DNA of 64,000 bases from Selaginella moellendorffii (Eukaryota; Streptophyta; Lycopodiopsida; Selaginellales; Selaginellaceae): assembly GCF_000143415.4 (NCBI RefSeq), contig NW_003314297.1, positions 1 to 64,000 of the forward strand. Direction: 5' to 3'. The translations under genes were made by a program, and so were the position numbers. The notes under the pieces were generated by a model. The model worked only from the letters and a program-made list of their open reading frames with translations. It did no database searches and had not been told where the DNA came from. Of this stretch, positions 22,298-35,481 are shown one piece after another. Positions within the stretch are counted from its first letter, which is position 1. Each line of letters begins with the position of its first letter.

Positions 22298-23558
22298 GAA
22301 ATGAAAAGGTTTGTTTTTGGCAGAATATTGGCTTCTTGGTGGGCGCCATGCGTAAACAGCTAATGAATGAATGAATATTATCTGACAATGACAATGCTTT
22401 TCCTTCTCAAATTCCTTCTCAAATTTACATGGAGAGCCTAGGTAGCTGCAACAGACCTCCTTGTGGGGCGCGAGCGCTGGGTGCGGCTGGGCCGCTTCTC
22501 TGGCTGTGGTTGGTTCCAAAGCTAGATTTGCTTACGTTTCCAAGGCTTTCTTGGATCTCTGGTGCTCCTCATTAGTCCTGATGCCGTGAAAAGGAAAATA
22601 GCCTCCCAAGAGCAAATAGAGAAAATGCACGGTTTAATACATTGAGTCAAAAGAAAAAGGATGTAAGACGTACCTCGAGCGGAAGAGCCAGTGCTGGTGC
22701 TGTCGAAAGCATACCGCCATCTCATAACTCTGAAGCTCAGCTCGCGGATATGAATTCCTCGCCTAGTTCTCTGCAAGTCGTCGACCATTCTCCTTCTCAA
22801 GCTTCCGGCCGCTGGCAGCCACAGATGATTCCAAGTTCCGGCGAGAGGGAAGGACTACACGATTGGCAAGCCAGGAAATATCAGGGCCCTGACGAGGCCT
22901 TTCTGTGCCACGGTCCCAAGTGCTACAGGGAAACGTTCTTCGTCATGGTCGCCACCTATCTGGGTGTGCCATCGCCAGCTTGAGGTCCGCCAAGTTCTAC
23001 AGTGCGGTTGACGAGAAAGGTTACTGCTGTTGCTAACGATGAAGTTCAAGCATGCTAGGAGAGTCTTGCATGTTTTTAAGCTGCACAATTAAAATACAAG
23101 AAAATTACAAGTGCCTTAGGAGTGAGCTAAACATAGACTCTAGCACAAGATCCACCCAAGAGATGACTGGTCCCGCACTTGAGTTGAAACATTTCCCACT
23201 CTCACTACACTTGTGGATTGCCAACAATCTTTTGTAAATTCTATGTTCCCTGAGCTCTGCACCTTGCTTGATGCCCAATGTTTACTCCCACTCAAGGAAG
23301 AACTAGTCTTCACTACAGGAAGAATGGGCTTTAATTCGACTCTGATCACGTAGCATTTGCTTCTCATAATTTTCCATTTTCATTGCTCATCAAAAACGTA
23401 TTGCTGTCCAATTGAGGTGTACATTGACTATGTCACACAAGCAGTAGTAATAAAAGAAGCTCCAGTGGAAATACTGCAATCATCATTTGAAACAACATTT
23501 GGAGCAAGTCCTGGTCATTCCATTAAGATTGTATATATTTATTAATCATTTTTCATGA
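22298..23558. other. No clear gene; possible decayed minus-strand gene at about 22535-23000
   Basis: On the minus strand a good splice donor (CTCGAG|GTACGTC, 22673) and acceptor (ggcatcag, 22577) would join ...QHQHWLFRS to RTNEEHQRSKKALET-stop. The same frame upstream contains a TAG near 22770 after a plausible coding stretch. I do not recognise the product. A plus-strand 113-codon ORF (22642-22983) lies over it and has no recognisable domain. The rest, 23000-23558, shows nothing. Confidence 0.25.
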
Positions 23559-24746
23559 TCAATAGTACGGAGCAAACATCTCTTCAGCTTTCTGAACAAA
23601 CTTGTTCTTGGAAGTGATAGCTTTGTGCTTAGCGATGTTATGGTTGAAACTAGCTGTCGGTTTGCAATTACCACAGTTGGTAGGATCAAACATGCATTCA
23701 GCACCGCACACTGCAGTCTGCGTAGCTTTGGGGCTGAGTTGATCTATGACACTCTTTCTTGGTTGAAATTTTCGCATGTTGAATTCTACAAGCCAGTCAA
23801 CGAAAGTTAATGTAACGTCGGGAGGACAAGTCAACAAGTAATACCTCCGGAAATGCCATTTGTGTTACTTTCATGTATTACGTATCGACGGCAATCAGAC
23901 CACGCAGAAAGTTTGATACGGTACACCTGAATTAAGAAGTTCAACAAAAAGAAAAATCCTTTAAAAGCTGTTTTACTAACCTTGAAGTAGGGGTGTTCTA
24001 TATCAGGATATCTGAGCACTCCTATCTCAAGCATAGTTTTTTCATGGTATTCATGCTGGTAGAACAAATTTATAATGTTCTCGATATTTGTACCCGTGTG
24101 AGCAACAATTCTACCCATAATATTGATATCAATGCGTGTGGAGTTGAGGATGTCAGCATCTGCTATCAGTTCTGTGAACCAACTCTTGACCTGTAGACTC
24201 AAAGATATGAAATAATTATGAAACTCGAACATAGAACATTTACTTCATTCATCACAGTCTGTCTAGGCGATCCATCCGTGTTGAGCCAGTAAGTGTCATC
24301 CTTTGTATATTTAGTAGCTCTTGTAGTAAGATCACTGAGTGGCTCAAGCACGGGGTTTTGCAGAAAGAGTGATTGAACTTTATCCCATGTACGTTCATTA
24401 TGTGATAACTTGCCGAGTTGCACATGAACTCCTGCTATCATGACCTTCAAATGGTCATCCATGAATTTGACTTCATCCGTGCTGAGTGTCCCATATGCAG
24501 GAGCCAATCCGATGTTAAGATAGTCCTGGACAGTTGAGTCGACAATGTTGACCTGTCATGTATAGCCATTAGTCAAATGCTAGCTAAAACTAAATGCATC
24601 ACCTTGCTGAAGTCAAAATGCTGGATGATATTGCCAATTGGGTCTAATCCACCAAAGATACTCACAATTGTAGGGATCAGCTGAAACTGGGCATTTGCGC
24701 TCAAGACAAAGCTCATAAAAGCAACAAGTGGAATGAGCTTACCCAT
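23559..24746 (-). CDS. Uncharacterised secreted protein, tandem paralogue 1
   Basis: Five exons are inferred on the minus strand: 24603-24746, 24244-24552, 23981-24190, 23845-23926 and 23559-23785, all GT-AG, giving about 323 residues. ATG 24746 opens a clear signal peptide (MGKLIPLVAFMSFVLSANAQ, cleavage likely after the ANA). An earlier in-frame TTG is not a start. The mature protein has no domain I recognise. Shared blocks with the paralogue at 25358-26457 include IFGGLDPIG, LAPAYG, the sequence YHEKTMLEIGVLRYPD, and NGISGG followed by RKFQPR. The C-terminal exon has five cysteines (AVCGAECMFDPTNCGNC), absent from the paralogue, suggesting disulfides outside the cell. Function is unknown; secretion is inferred from the signal peptide only. 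Confidence 0.7.
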
Positions 24747-25357
<611 letters not shown>

Positions 25358-26457
25358 TCAAATTGTGAACATGGATTTGGCTTCGTTAGCAGCCTTTGCC
25401 TGAATTTCCTTCTTCATCCCAGATATGACGCTTATTCTCGGTTTAAACTTGCGGTAGGAAAACTCTGCACAGCATAAACAACACAATAGAGGCAAACAAA
25501 ATGACTAAAGTACATGGTTACCTCCAGTAATGCCATTAGTTTCCTTTTCCACGCCTAAGACGAGCGTGCTATCAGCCCAAACAGTCAGCTGCAGATGGTA
25601 CAACTATATCACAAAATGAAATAAAAAACGTTAATGGCACTGTTGTATCAAAGTTTCCTGCTAACCTTAAAGAGCTTATCTATGGAGTCTGGATATCTCA
25701 GCACACCAATATCAACCAGGGTCTTCTCATGATACTTGTGCTTGTAGATTGTTAAGAACTTCGGGACAGCAGAGCCTGCATATGCCACAATCTGAGGGAG
25801 TGCATCAGATTGAATCCTGGTAGAAGCAAGTACGTCATTGTCCTGGATAAGTTTCTCAAAGAACCATGTCTTCAGCTGTTCGAGGGAAGAACAATTATAT
25901 AATACAATTCCAACATGAGACAAGGATTAAACTGCTTTACCTCCTGGCAAACTTCAGGTCGCAGAGATTTATCAAACTGGAAGTAGTTTGTGTCGTCTCT
26001 TATATACTTGTCTGACCTCCTGATTCCTGCATCTACTGGCTCAAGGAACGGATTCTGCGACATGACCGACTCTACTTTGCTCCATGTACGTGCTGTGCCA
26101 TCCAACTTCGAAATCACCCTGTTTGTTCCAGCAATAGAAATCAAGAGATTGGTGCCCAGACTCTTTATAGTTTCTGCATTCAGATCGCCAAAAGCTGGAG
26201 CTAAGGCAACATATAGGGAGCCTTGACCAGAAGAATCAGTCTGCAAAGGGTAAACTCAGTAAAAGACTTGTATCTGAACGACAAAGTCTACATACCTGGG
26301 AGAAATTAAACTTCGAAACAATATCTCCAATTTGATCGAAGGAACCGAAGATACTTTTGATGGTCGGAGCAGTCGCTTGCCCATTCACACAGAGAGCAGT
26401 AAGCAAAATCAAAAACGACGGCATTGCAACTGCCTTCATTTTGCAAACCGCACTCAT
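25358..26457 (-). CDS. Uncharacterised secreted protein, tandem paralogue 2
   Basis: Five exons are inferred: 26296-26457, 25941-26240, 25666-25875, 25522-25588 and 25358-25464, totalling 846 nt (281 residues). Intron positions and phases match paralogue 1 exactly, and exon 3 is 210 nt in both, so this is a true tandem duplication. ATG 26457 (or 26439) opens a signal peptide (AMPSFLILLTALCVNG). Conserved blocks are IFGSFDQIGDI, ALAPAFGDL, the TRTW-like region ARTWSKVES, QNPFLEP, YHEKTLVDIGVLRYPDS and NGITGG-EFSYRKFKPR. It lacks the cysteine-rich tail of paralogue 1 and ends with a short basic-polar helix. I recognise no family. It could be an extracellular or vacuolar protein of a lineage-restricted family. 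Confidence 0.7.
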
Positions 26458-26901
26458 TCTCAAAAACTTGCATCCGTTAAATACACACGTGCAATTTGTC
26501 CTTCAAATCCCCGTGGTGGTACCGCCACTTGCAAGCAACACTTTCTAAGTGCGGAATTTTAAACGATAACCAAATCATTCAACCAACAGCGATATAGAAA
26601 CATCGTATCAAAGTTTGAGAATCAAAAGAACAATAAAATTATGAACAATCACCAGAAGAACCTTCACAATGCACTGCTTGAACAATGGACTTGAGCACCA
26701 CTTTTTTTGCATCCTGGAAACCGAGCATCCTTCTAGAATATTCTTGAATAAGTAATTAAAAAAACAAACTTTTCATATTAATTGGAATTACTGCTTGGAA
26801 AGCAATTGCAATCCGGAAATGTCAGGTATGGGGAAAAAATGTCCTTTTTGTGCCCCGATGTCTCTCTACGCCAACGTCTCTTCAAGCGAAAAACGGAAAC
26901 C
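26458..26901. other. Intergenic
   Basis: Between the start of secreted paralogue 2 and the calreticulin stop. It holds the upstream region of the former and the 3' UTR of the latter. No further gene is seen. Confidence 0.6.
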
Positions 26902-28814
26902 TCAAAGCTCGTCCTGAAAAAACACACGCACATTGTGAACACACACAGCTACCGAATGAACAGAGAGGATGCTTACATGCTCCTTTGTGTCTTGTGTGTC
27001 CTCTTCCTTGTCCTCCTTGACATCCGAGTCGTCCTGCAAAGTGACAAGATCAATACCATGGAGGGCTCTTTTTCTTTACCTCGTCGTCGTCGTCGTCGGC
27101 CGGCGGTTCATCCTAAAGACGGGACACCCAAGTCAATTTAAACAATATAATTTTGGTCGCAAGGATCCTTTACCTTTTTCTGTGCTTCCTCGAATGCTTT
27201 CTTCTCGGCCTCCTTGCTCTTTCCCCATGTCTCCTCCGCCAGGGCCTTGGCATAATCGACATCGTCGCTTACGAGAATGTTGTCAAAGAGAGATCCTGAC
27301 TTGACCTGCAGTTCAACAGGAGGAGTCACGTAAACCGGACAACAAACCGGACAACAGTGTCTTGCCTGCCAGAGTTCAATTCCAACGTATTTCAATGAAG
27401 GGAAGACGTATAGCTCTGGGTCTGGCTTGTAATCTATTACAATAAAAGAGCTCGTCAATTTATCACCTCTGGAAATGTTGCTGATTAACCTACCAGGATT
27501 GTCAATCATTGGAGCCTTCCACTTTCCCTTGAAAGCAGGATTCTTGATTTTCTACAGAGGGAACGAAAAATTACTCAGAGTAAAAAAAAGTTTTCATCAG
27601 TACCTTCGGTTCCCAGGGGCCCTTGTATTCGGGATTTGGAATCGTCGGAGGAGTCCACACACCGTCCTCCTCGTCATCCCATCCTTCGGGCTGTGAAATG
27701 AGAAAGACAAGATAAGATACATACACAAAACAAAGCTAAAATCTTTTACCTTTTCAGCCTCAGCATCGGGAATCTCTGCTGGAATGTCATCATAACCCTG
27801 AGAAGAAAGAAAGAGAAACTCAGCGGTGTAAAGTCCACAACTCGGCTATGTAGAACGTTACCTCTGGTTTCTTGTCTTCCGGGTCAACAATGAATTCATC
27901 ATCAACCCAATCCTCGGGCTGCCAACAAGACCATACGTTACTACTCAGAAACGAACAGAAAAAAACAGACCTTCTTGGCCTCGGGATCCTTGATCTTCTT
28001 TGGTGGCAAAAGACTCCAGTCGCTCTCAATGCTTCCCTGTTTCTTCTCTACATTGTCGATCAAAATGCTGTACGTAGAATCGGGACGAATAACCAGAGTG
28101 TAGACGTGAGTGAGCTGGTCTGTTTCGCATGGCACTTCCTTTTTCATTTGATGGTTGCTTGCATTGTAAGCAATAATGGCGTGGGTTTTCTTCGTGCCCG
28201 ACCCACAAATGTCCGGTCCAAACATAATACTGTAAGGAAATAGCCCACGAACAAACCATGAGCAAGATTTCCAATTAAAAAGAAGAAAAAGAATACCTGT
28301 AAGGCGTATCACCACCAAAAGTCTTTTGATCCACATCTCCACCCAGAATTTTGATGTATCCACCTCCGCAATCGAGATTTTGCTCGTGCTTAACGGAGAA
28401 TTGGACAACCAGAGTCTTGTCCTTGTTACTGAACTCTGGGAATTCGGCCGAGATTGCGTAGAAGCGCGCGTCTGGAGACGTCTGGATGCCTGTAAAGCCG
28501 AAGCTGTAACACAAATCTTCCTTCACAAAACCCAATGGGTACCTTTGTCTGCCTCCGCATCGCCAAACCACTTGCCGGCGGTGTGGATCCACTCGCCAGC
28601 GGCATCTTCACTCTTCTTCCAGTCGGATTTCACCCAGCGGCTCTCCCAAGAATCTAGAATTTACACACACAAGATCATCAATTTGACCAACAGATCGAGA
28701 GAATGCCGCTGGATCGAAATTACCATCGAATCTCTCCTCAAAGAAGACCTTCGCGTGGCAAAGGCTGGAAAGAAGGAGCAGCAGAAAGACGGAAGACGCG
28801 CACCGAGCCTCCAT
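26902..28814 (-). CDS. CRT: Calreticulin (ER Ca2+-binding lectin chaperone)
   Basis: Calreticulin folds glycoproteins in the ER lumen by binding monoglucosylated N-glycans and stores Ca2+. Thirteen exons sum to 1206 nt (401 residues): 28724-28814, 28543-28653, 28297-28489, 27971-28229, 27862-27918, 27750-27797, 27604-27690, 27494-27551, 27366-27433, 27174-27305, 27080-27112, 26977-27033 and 26902-26913. Visible in order are a signal peptide ([21 protein letters not shown]), the lectin domain ([23 protein letters not shown]), P-domain repeats ([30 protein letters not shown]; then [17 protein letters not shown]), the C-domain helix ([13 protein letters not shown]) and a short acidic tail ending HDEL. 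The acidic tail is shorter than in many plant calreticulins. The HDEL is split by the last intron (H|DEL). One intron, 27306-27365, starts GC rather than GT. ATG 28814 is the first ATG; the in-frame TTG upstream is ignored. Confidence 0.95.
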
Positions 28815-29036
28815 CGCTGTAAACCCTAGCTCCAAAACCCTGGATTTAAAGCCGCAGTGCTTCTAACAGATCAGGATTAAAGGCGGCCTCTTTTAGGTTC
28901 AAGACATCCGGCCAATCACAATGCGGGCCATAGGTGGCCCGACCAATGGGCGCGTGCCACGTCATTCCTCACAGCACCCGGCATTCGTTTATATATGTAT
29001 AATATAATATACGAGCAGAAGATCGTTCGCTTGCTT

Positions 29037-32000
29037 TTAGTTGAAAAAATACGGCGACGATAAAACTTCCTTGAGATCTAAATCCCCACGCACGGGGAGA
29101 TCTGGAAATTTAAGCTTGGGCCAACGTTTCTGGAAACTCTCTAGCAACTGCAAGGAAAAAAGAAAAAATCGTTGGATCCATGGCACTATAACGTGAGAGA
29201 GACGAGCCTTACGTTTTCTAGAATTGGCTGCTCGTAGAGCTCCACGAATTTCTCCCTCAGTATGACGTTCATGCGCTCCACGTCTCCGGCATGCGTCCAA
29301 AACGAGTCATGGACCCCTGTGCATGAGAAAAATCGGGTTTTGTTCTTCGTGGAGAAAATTTGAAGTACCTGCGAAGGTGAGCCCGGCCTCCTGGCACGCC
29401 ACGGCGGTCATCATCATATGCGACCCATCCATGGAATGCACAAAGTTTGGTGGGAACGCGCTGCGCTGCCTCGCTGCCAACACCTGGTTTTTGAGTAAGA
29501 GTCAAGCGATCAGAAACGTGAAAGAGAAGAGAAAACTGGAACCATACCGGTTGATCCGTATCCGTTCTTAGAATAAGACATTGGAGACAAGTTTTCACCT
29601 TGCGAAGGAAATCAATCATGTGAGCCAACGAGAAGATGGTGGAACGTCAAAGTATATGATCGCATACCACATGTCTCCCGGGCCTGCGGTATGGTTGCAC
29701 GACAGGAAGTCCCAAAGGAGTGATCCACCTCACGGAGTCGCCGTCGTTGGCAATTACCTGCAACAGTGGAACTCGAGAGGAGTCCTCTTAACAAAAACCT
29801 GGAGATACCTTTGCGCACTGGCCTAGCCAATTCATAATGAGCCTTGCCTCGCCAAACATTTCGCCAAGCGCGTTCAGAGTTACCTATCGGAGCATGAACA
29901 GTTAGAAAAGCTTGAAAGTAAAAGGAAAGTTTTCGAGAGATGATACCTTAGCAGCGTAGCAACCAGTACGGTACAAGGTCGGCTCATCTAATATGAAGCC
30001 CTTGTCCCTAAGTCTGTTTGTTATTTGGTTACGTGCTCCAACGTATGTCACGCCGTAAACCGAAGTCATCACTGTCTGTTTCACTAGTTTCCTATCCACC
30101 TGTGACCGAAGAATTGATGAGAAAGGTAAAGAAAACCGAAATGGATACTCACATGTCCTACTAATAATTTGGCATAAACTGCGGCTGGATCTTTGCGTGC
30201 GTCCTCCTCCACTAGTGTACGTACACTGATCAAACAAAACTCTTATCAGTAACCGAGAATCTTGCAGTTGTTCAAAAGCTATACCGGGCGGCTATGCCTG
30301 AATATACATCTGCAGGATAATCCGCGCCTATTAAGTTCACTGCTCTGGCGCCAGTCTGCAAGTAAGATCATAAGCGATATATCCAAGTATCAAAATGAGC
30401 GGCTTACTTTGTCTCGTCCAAGAGCTGCATAGTGTTGGAGACCGTTGCAAGATCCATCCTAAACGTAAGACACGAAATCGAAATCAGTCATTAGGAAATG
30501 CTCGAGTACCTGATGAACTGGAAGATGAGAAATGTAGTACTCCGGGTTTGGAGAATGCATCGCATTTCTCAGGTCGATGCACGCAGCTAAGCACTGGAAT
30601 GGATCTTCCGCTTTTAACCACCAACGATTTTTCAAAGGCTGGTTTGCAGAAGCTACAACGTGTTCCAAGTTACTCTCTGCAAATGCCACCCTTCCATCGA
30701 AGGGTAGCTTATCAGCTCCATTAGCGAAGACATTGGCAATGTGTATCTTGAGCCAACGTAGACCTGTCGGCCCTAGAGGACGTCCCTTAGCAAACAGTAA
30801 CATACCGCGGCACACATCAGAACCCAAATGGTTCAAATGCGCATGCATAGGATAGGCACGACCACGAAAGTCCAAATTATGTGGATAATAGAAACATTCT
30901 TCGTCCTTCAGTGATCGAGCAACCTGCAAACACCTTTCAGAGAGAGAAAGAGAAAAAAACAAAACAGAGCGACAAGAAAAACATACCGCCAGCTTCAGCT
31001 CGAGATCGCACCGTTGAGAATTCCTCTCACTGTTTGTGCGCTTACCTTTATAAAAAACTTTCCTCCAGCTCCTCATCTCAGCTTCATCCTCGGTATTAGG
31101 CTTGGGTGGCAATGGCACCTAAAAGATCACGCACGGCTCGCATAAATGAGACAAAACATATTCATCACTCACATCTTTTCGGTCCACAAGGCCACCTATT
31201 CCACCTCCCGCGCTCCAAAGCTTTTCTATAACTTCAAAAACCTCCTTGTTAATTTTCCAGGATGCCGCTCCCAAGGTGTCGAGTGCCTAAGAAAAAGTTT
31301 GTTAAATAAAGATATTTTGAGGCTTCACAGATACCCGAAAAACTTGCTGCAGTTGTGCTCTTGGTGTGTTTCGCACAGCTTCTCTTTGCTGTTTAGAACC
31401 GTGTGTCCGCATTATAACGGACCGCAGGTGCAGGTATGCTCCATTGTGATAACTAGAGAATGTAAAATATTAAGAAGAAACAGAATACGAATAAAACGTA
31501 TTTACCCTTTCCAAGCTCGAGGAGGAATTAGCATGGGCATGTATGGCATAACTATAAATTTGGCCTGTGGAAAAAGAACGGTCAGCTCTGGCAACAAAAA
31601 CTCAACAGCTGAAATACCGAGTCATCGATTCGACCCCTCAAATGAGGATCGCATACTATTGCTCCGTAGCTACGCAGAAGCCTGTATGCGAAGGAAAAGA
31701 AATATGAATAAATTGTTTGATTTTTAGAAAATGTGGATGACGCTTACCCTCCCTTTGGTACCTTGAGTACATGTCTAAAAGCAGGCCGAATCTCGGTGCC
31801 ATCTTCGGGACAGTCACTTACTGGAACATTGATGTGTGAATTTGACATCATAATGTCGATAAGGCGGCATCCCAACTGCATGTGTTACACAGGTTCATTT
31901 CAACAAAACGAATCAAAACATGAAAACTTACGTACTTTAGCTTGAATAAACGACGGCCAGGGCTGTGATGGATCCAAGGACTTCAATATCTCCTTGACAT

Positions 32001-33075
32001 TCCTGGGCCTTTCTATGATAGCTCTCCTCAGCTTGTCTTTCAAGTACTCTTTCTTTTCTTCTTCTGGAGTAGGAGGCTCCGCCTCCTCGGCAAGTTCTTT
32101 CGGCTTTCTTTTCTTTAGTGCCCTGCGGATTTTGATCTAGAGGAAAACAAAACGTGAGGATTAAAATTGTAAAACTCGAAGTTGACATACCTCTTGTTCC
32201 ACTGCGTCACCAATAAGAACAGCAGTGTTTGCAAGTCTAATGCATCCGCTATCAACGTCTTGCATCATCAGCGCGACGAGCCTGTGCATCGTGATCACCG
32301 CAAGAACATCAGCAGTGAGGCCAGCTCCTTTCAAAAGTGGTCCATAGTGACTCCTGTCTTCACCAGGCTCCTCCTTCTCGATGGCCTTGAGCTCCTTTGC
32401 AATCTCGTCGCGAACCGGCTCAAACCAGCTGACCATCAAAGACTTTGCAAACGGCAGATTCGGCGCTAGCTTCTTCCGGCACATCTCCACGAGAATCTTC
32501 CTGTACTCCCTCACCGCAGCATCCCAAGCATCCAGCTCGAGCTTCTGCTGCCTGTTGAAAAGCCGCCTTGCTCTAGCTCTAGCCGCCTTGAGAGCCTTGC
32601 CACCTTCAAACTTGGAAGACCTCTCGAGGGAGATGTCGTGAATCTCTTCCAGTTCCGGAAGAACACCGACCTCCTCCTCCTCTCCGAAACACGCCTCGGT
32701 AGCGACCGCCTTGAGCTGGAAAGGCCATTTCTGGTCGATCCGAAACACCGTCCTGGACGAGCTCTCCCCGTCGGGAGGGAGGATTTGGAGCAGTGGATTG
32801 CTGAAGAGCGGGAGCTGGATCACACTGCTCAGTGCCGCGTCCAAAGTTGTCAAGCTGTGCTCCAGAGGAGCCGCCGCCGCCGAGTAGCTGCAGGGACGGC
32901 TTCTATCGCTGCTGCGTAGCTGACTGTAAGCTGTGCTAGCGTGGATGTGCAAGCTCAAATCTGTGAGCTCGTGAAAGCTCTCTGGCCCGGCAGCTGTGGT
33001 GTTCCATCGATAGAAGTCTGCTCGTCCTGTTCTAAGTCCCCTGTGCTTGAGCCGCCCGCCGGCTGCTCTCCACAT
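29037..33075 (-). CDS. RPOT: T7-phage-type organellar RNA polymerase (RPOT)
   Basis: This single-subunit RNA polymerase transcribes mitochondrial (possibly plastid) genes. It has many short exons, including 32191-33075, 31936-32136, 31748-31875, 31618-31681, 31506-31564, 31335-31452, 31173-31286, 30987-31118 and about 30509-30923, with further ones down to TAA 29037. ATG 33075 starts an Arg-rich, acid-poor presequence ([18 protein letters not shown]), typical of mitochondrial targeting. Family motifs in order: [37 protein letters not shown]; the palm motif [17 protein letters not shown] (catalytic Asp); the O-helix motif [17 protein letters not shown]; motif [17 protein letters not shown] (second catalytic Asp); and the C-terminal LSSPYFFN. 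All catalytic residues appear intact. The 5' end is 735 bp from the PP2C gene's 3' end. Confidence 0.93.
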
Positions 33076-33809
33076 GACGGCGCGGCTTAAGCTCTCGTGC
33101 CTTGTGACGCATGCACCCTCGAAATCCCCCGCCGCTGCTACCGCTGCTCTCGCTCGATCGCCCGAGCAAAGAAAACCTTGAGCAGATGTTTGCAGCAAGA
33201 ATCACAGTACCTGAGGCAGCAGCAACTCCGGGCACCGCAGAGGAAGAGGTTTCCAGCAGCAGCGCCAGTGAGCACAAACCTAGAATCGCAATGCCGGATC
33301 AATCGTCGCGCCGTGACCTCGCAACAAAGAATGCCGCGCCTCCAGCGGCATATTTCGTGATCCTAGCGCTCCACCTGCGGCACCTCCATAGAGCTGGTCT
33401 TCGCAATGGCGGCTTGGCAGGGTTTAGGGTTTACAGCAATACCCGTACGAGTGAGAAGTTGCCGTACGAGTGTTTAAAAAGAACAGCCAAAACTATGATC
33501 ATAGCACCGAGTAGAACAATATCTATCAGCTCAAAATATTGCAAGTAGCACCCTTTCTGTTACATGAAAAAAAAGGAGAAAAAATTGTGAGCTGTTTTGA
33601 AAAGATACCAAAACCCAAGAGATTGAAAATGGTCTTAGTTGTGATTTCTTTCTCTCGCGACCAACGCTTTCAGTGTCAGCTGAAAAGGGGAAAGGAGCGC
33701 CAAAGAGCATTAGAATATATGCTCAGTTTGGGAGCTTACCTCTGCTACGAAGGGAATTGGCACAAACCATGGCTAAAGCCAAGGAATGTAGTATATGAAA
33801 CAAGAAGAA
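33076..33809. other. RPOT upstream region and PP2C 3' flank
   Basis: No independent gene is supported. Plus-strand ORFs here (for example 33111-33548) lack recognisable domains and overlap the GC-rich leader of RPOT. Confidence 0.6.
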
Positions 33810-35379
33810 TTAAATTCCTTCGTTTGTAACAACAGCTTCTTCCGATTTTTGGATAGAGCTTTGGGATTGCTCGTCATTTTCGCCCTCCACCTCTACAATC
33901 TCGGTCACTGCCACCACTCCCACGAGAACCGTTATATCATCTAGCTTTCCACCTGCGAAAGAGAAAGAAACAAAGAAGCCTGTTAGGATCACAAACCAGA
34001 TAAATGATTCCAAGGATTACTTCCGACCTGTAAGTTTTTCACCGAGAAGCTTGCGCCATATTGGCACGTCAAAGCCCTGCATAACAGCGAGCTGGGAGGA
34101 GAATACCATCATATGAAACTTAGAACCTGATATATAGCTTCGGTGCTGTAAGGGGATTCATACTTGGGATCCCTCGAATTCCTATTCGCCATGGTGGCTA
34201 GTGCTGTCGCTGAAAGCACGAAACCAAGTTAAGAACTCAATAGAGAAAGACCAATGTACCCGTTCTTTCAGCTGATTCTACATCCGTGACTTGGAACAAA
34301 GTCACTGTTGCCGCTATGTCGCGATCGAAAACATTATCAAAGAGACCATCAGATCCCATCACAACAACGTCCCCGGCCACGATTGTTATTTCATGGACCT
34401 GAAAATACGAAGAGTGAGCTTGCTGGGATTGCAGAAAATAATTTACCGCAGAATCTTCAGCCGTTTGGCCTCCAACTTCGGACGAGAACTGGTACGGGCA
34501 ATCGAAGTAGTGCTGTTGAGGAGAGGTTGCGAAAACTACCTTTCCTGCAGAAAAGAAGCCAGGGATTTCATTTCTAGAAAAGTAAACCAGCGAACATTAC
34601 CATCACGCACAAGTCTCAGGCCACAATCCCCAACGCTCGCAACTCTCAGTAGGCCTTCTGCTCCTAACAGAGTAGCTACAATGCTGCATGCTTTGGAGCT
34701 ACAAGTTGAAGCAAGTAATTTTTTATAAACCAGTTACTTACGCTGTAGCAGCTCCCTTTGACGACGTTGCGGCGTGTGCTTTGCCAAGGAGCACCTTTGG
34801 ATCGCCTCGAACCTATTCCAACGATTACTTAAAAGAAAAAAGACATCCTTTACGCAATACTTCTTCCGAAGTTACACTTTGTGCCAAGTGATTGACCAGC
34901 TCTTTCGAAAATAATGCAGGGTCGACATTCTCCTCGGCCCATCTATCACATAGTGGAAAAGTAAGAAAGCGTACATGGAAATTTTTACTCACCCAGAAAC
35001 ACCATCTGCGATACCGAACACACCACCATCGAAGTCACTGATGAAAAATGCATCCTCCCCTCCTTTCTCCACCTGTTTTGAATGTACTGAAAACTTGGAG
35101 AAAGCCAACAAGAAGGAACGCTTGCCTTGTCAGGATGAGGAATGACTTTAGCACCAATTGAAAGCTGAAACCGGAAGCTGGAAAACGAGAAACGATCACT
35201 ATAACAGAATAGGAAAGACGCGAAACATACCCTCTTCCTTGTTGCTCGACACTGTTCGTCACGGAACCAGCAATAGCAGAGGCAATTCGCACAGGCCTGG
35301 TTGAGCTGTGATCATCTCTCCTGCAATACCACCTCACCCCGTCAGCACAAGGAAGCCGGTTGCACAGGCTGAAAGCCAT
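33810..35379 (-). CDS. PP2C-family protein phosphatase, probably organellar
   Basis: A metal-dependent Ser/Thr phosphatase spread over about nine short exons. Motifs in order: GGEDAFFIS and DGGVFGIADGVSGW (metal-binding Asp, DGV core); KAHAATSSKGAATA; VGDCGLRLVRDG; VVMGSDGLFDNVFDRDI; and the C-terminal metal motif GGKLDDITVLVG. This arrangement (PHPDK then EKGGEDA, GIADGVSGW) is typical of the plant At5g66720/At4g16580-type 'probable PP2C' group. ATG 35379 is followed by an Arg/Ser-rich N-terminus (MAFSLCNRLPCADGVRWYCRR) consistent with a plastid or mitochondrial transit peptide. The C-terminus carries a short acidic extension to TAA 33810. One intron (35073-35125) has a GC donor (AAG|GCAAGC). 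It lies 102 bp downstream of the DUF936 gene on the same strand. Confidence 0.88.
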
Positions 35380-35481
35380 AGCACCGAACAACCTTACAAA
35401 CAAAATCGCTATCAGCAACAAAAACTCGGTAAAAAACTTGGAAACAGAAAAGAAAACTTTGATAAAATCTGTTTTGCTCAA

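Noticed and set aside
33111-33548. 145-codon plus-strand ORF upstream of RPOT
   Set aside because: Low-complexity, overlaps the GC-rich RPOT leader on the other strand, and shows no family resemblance.
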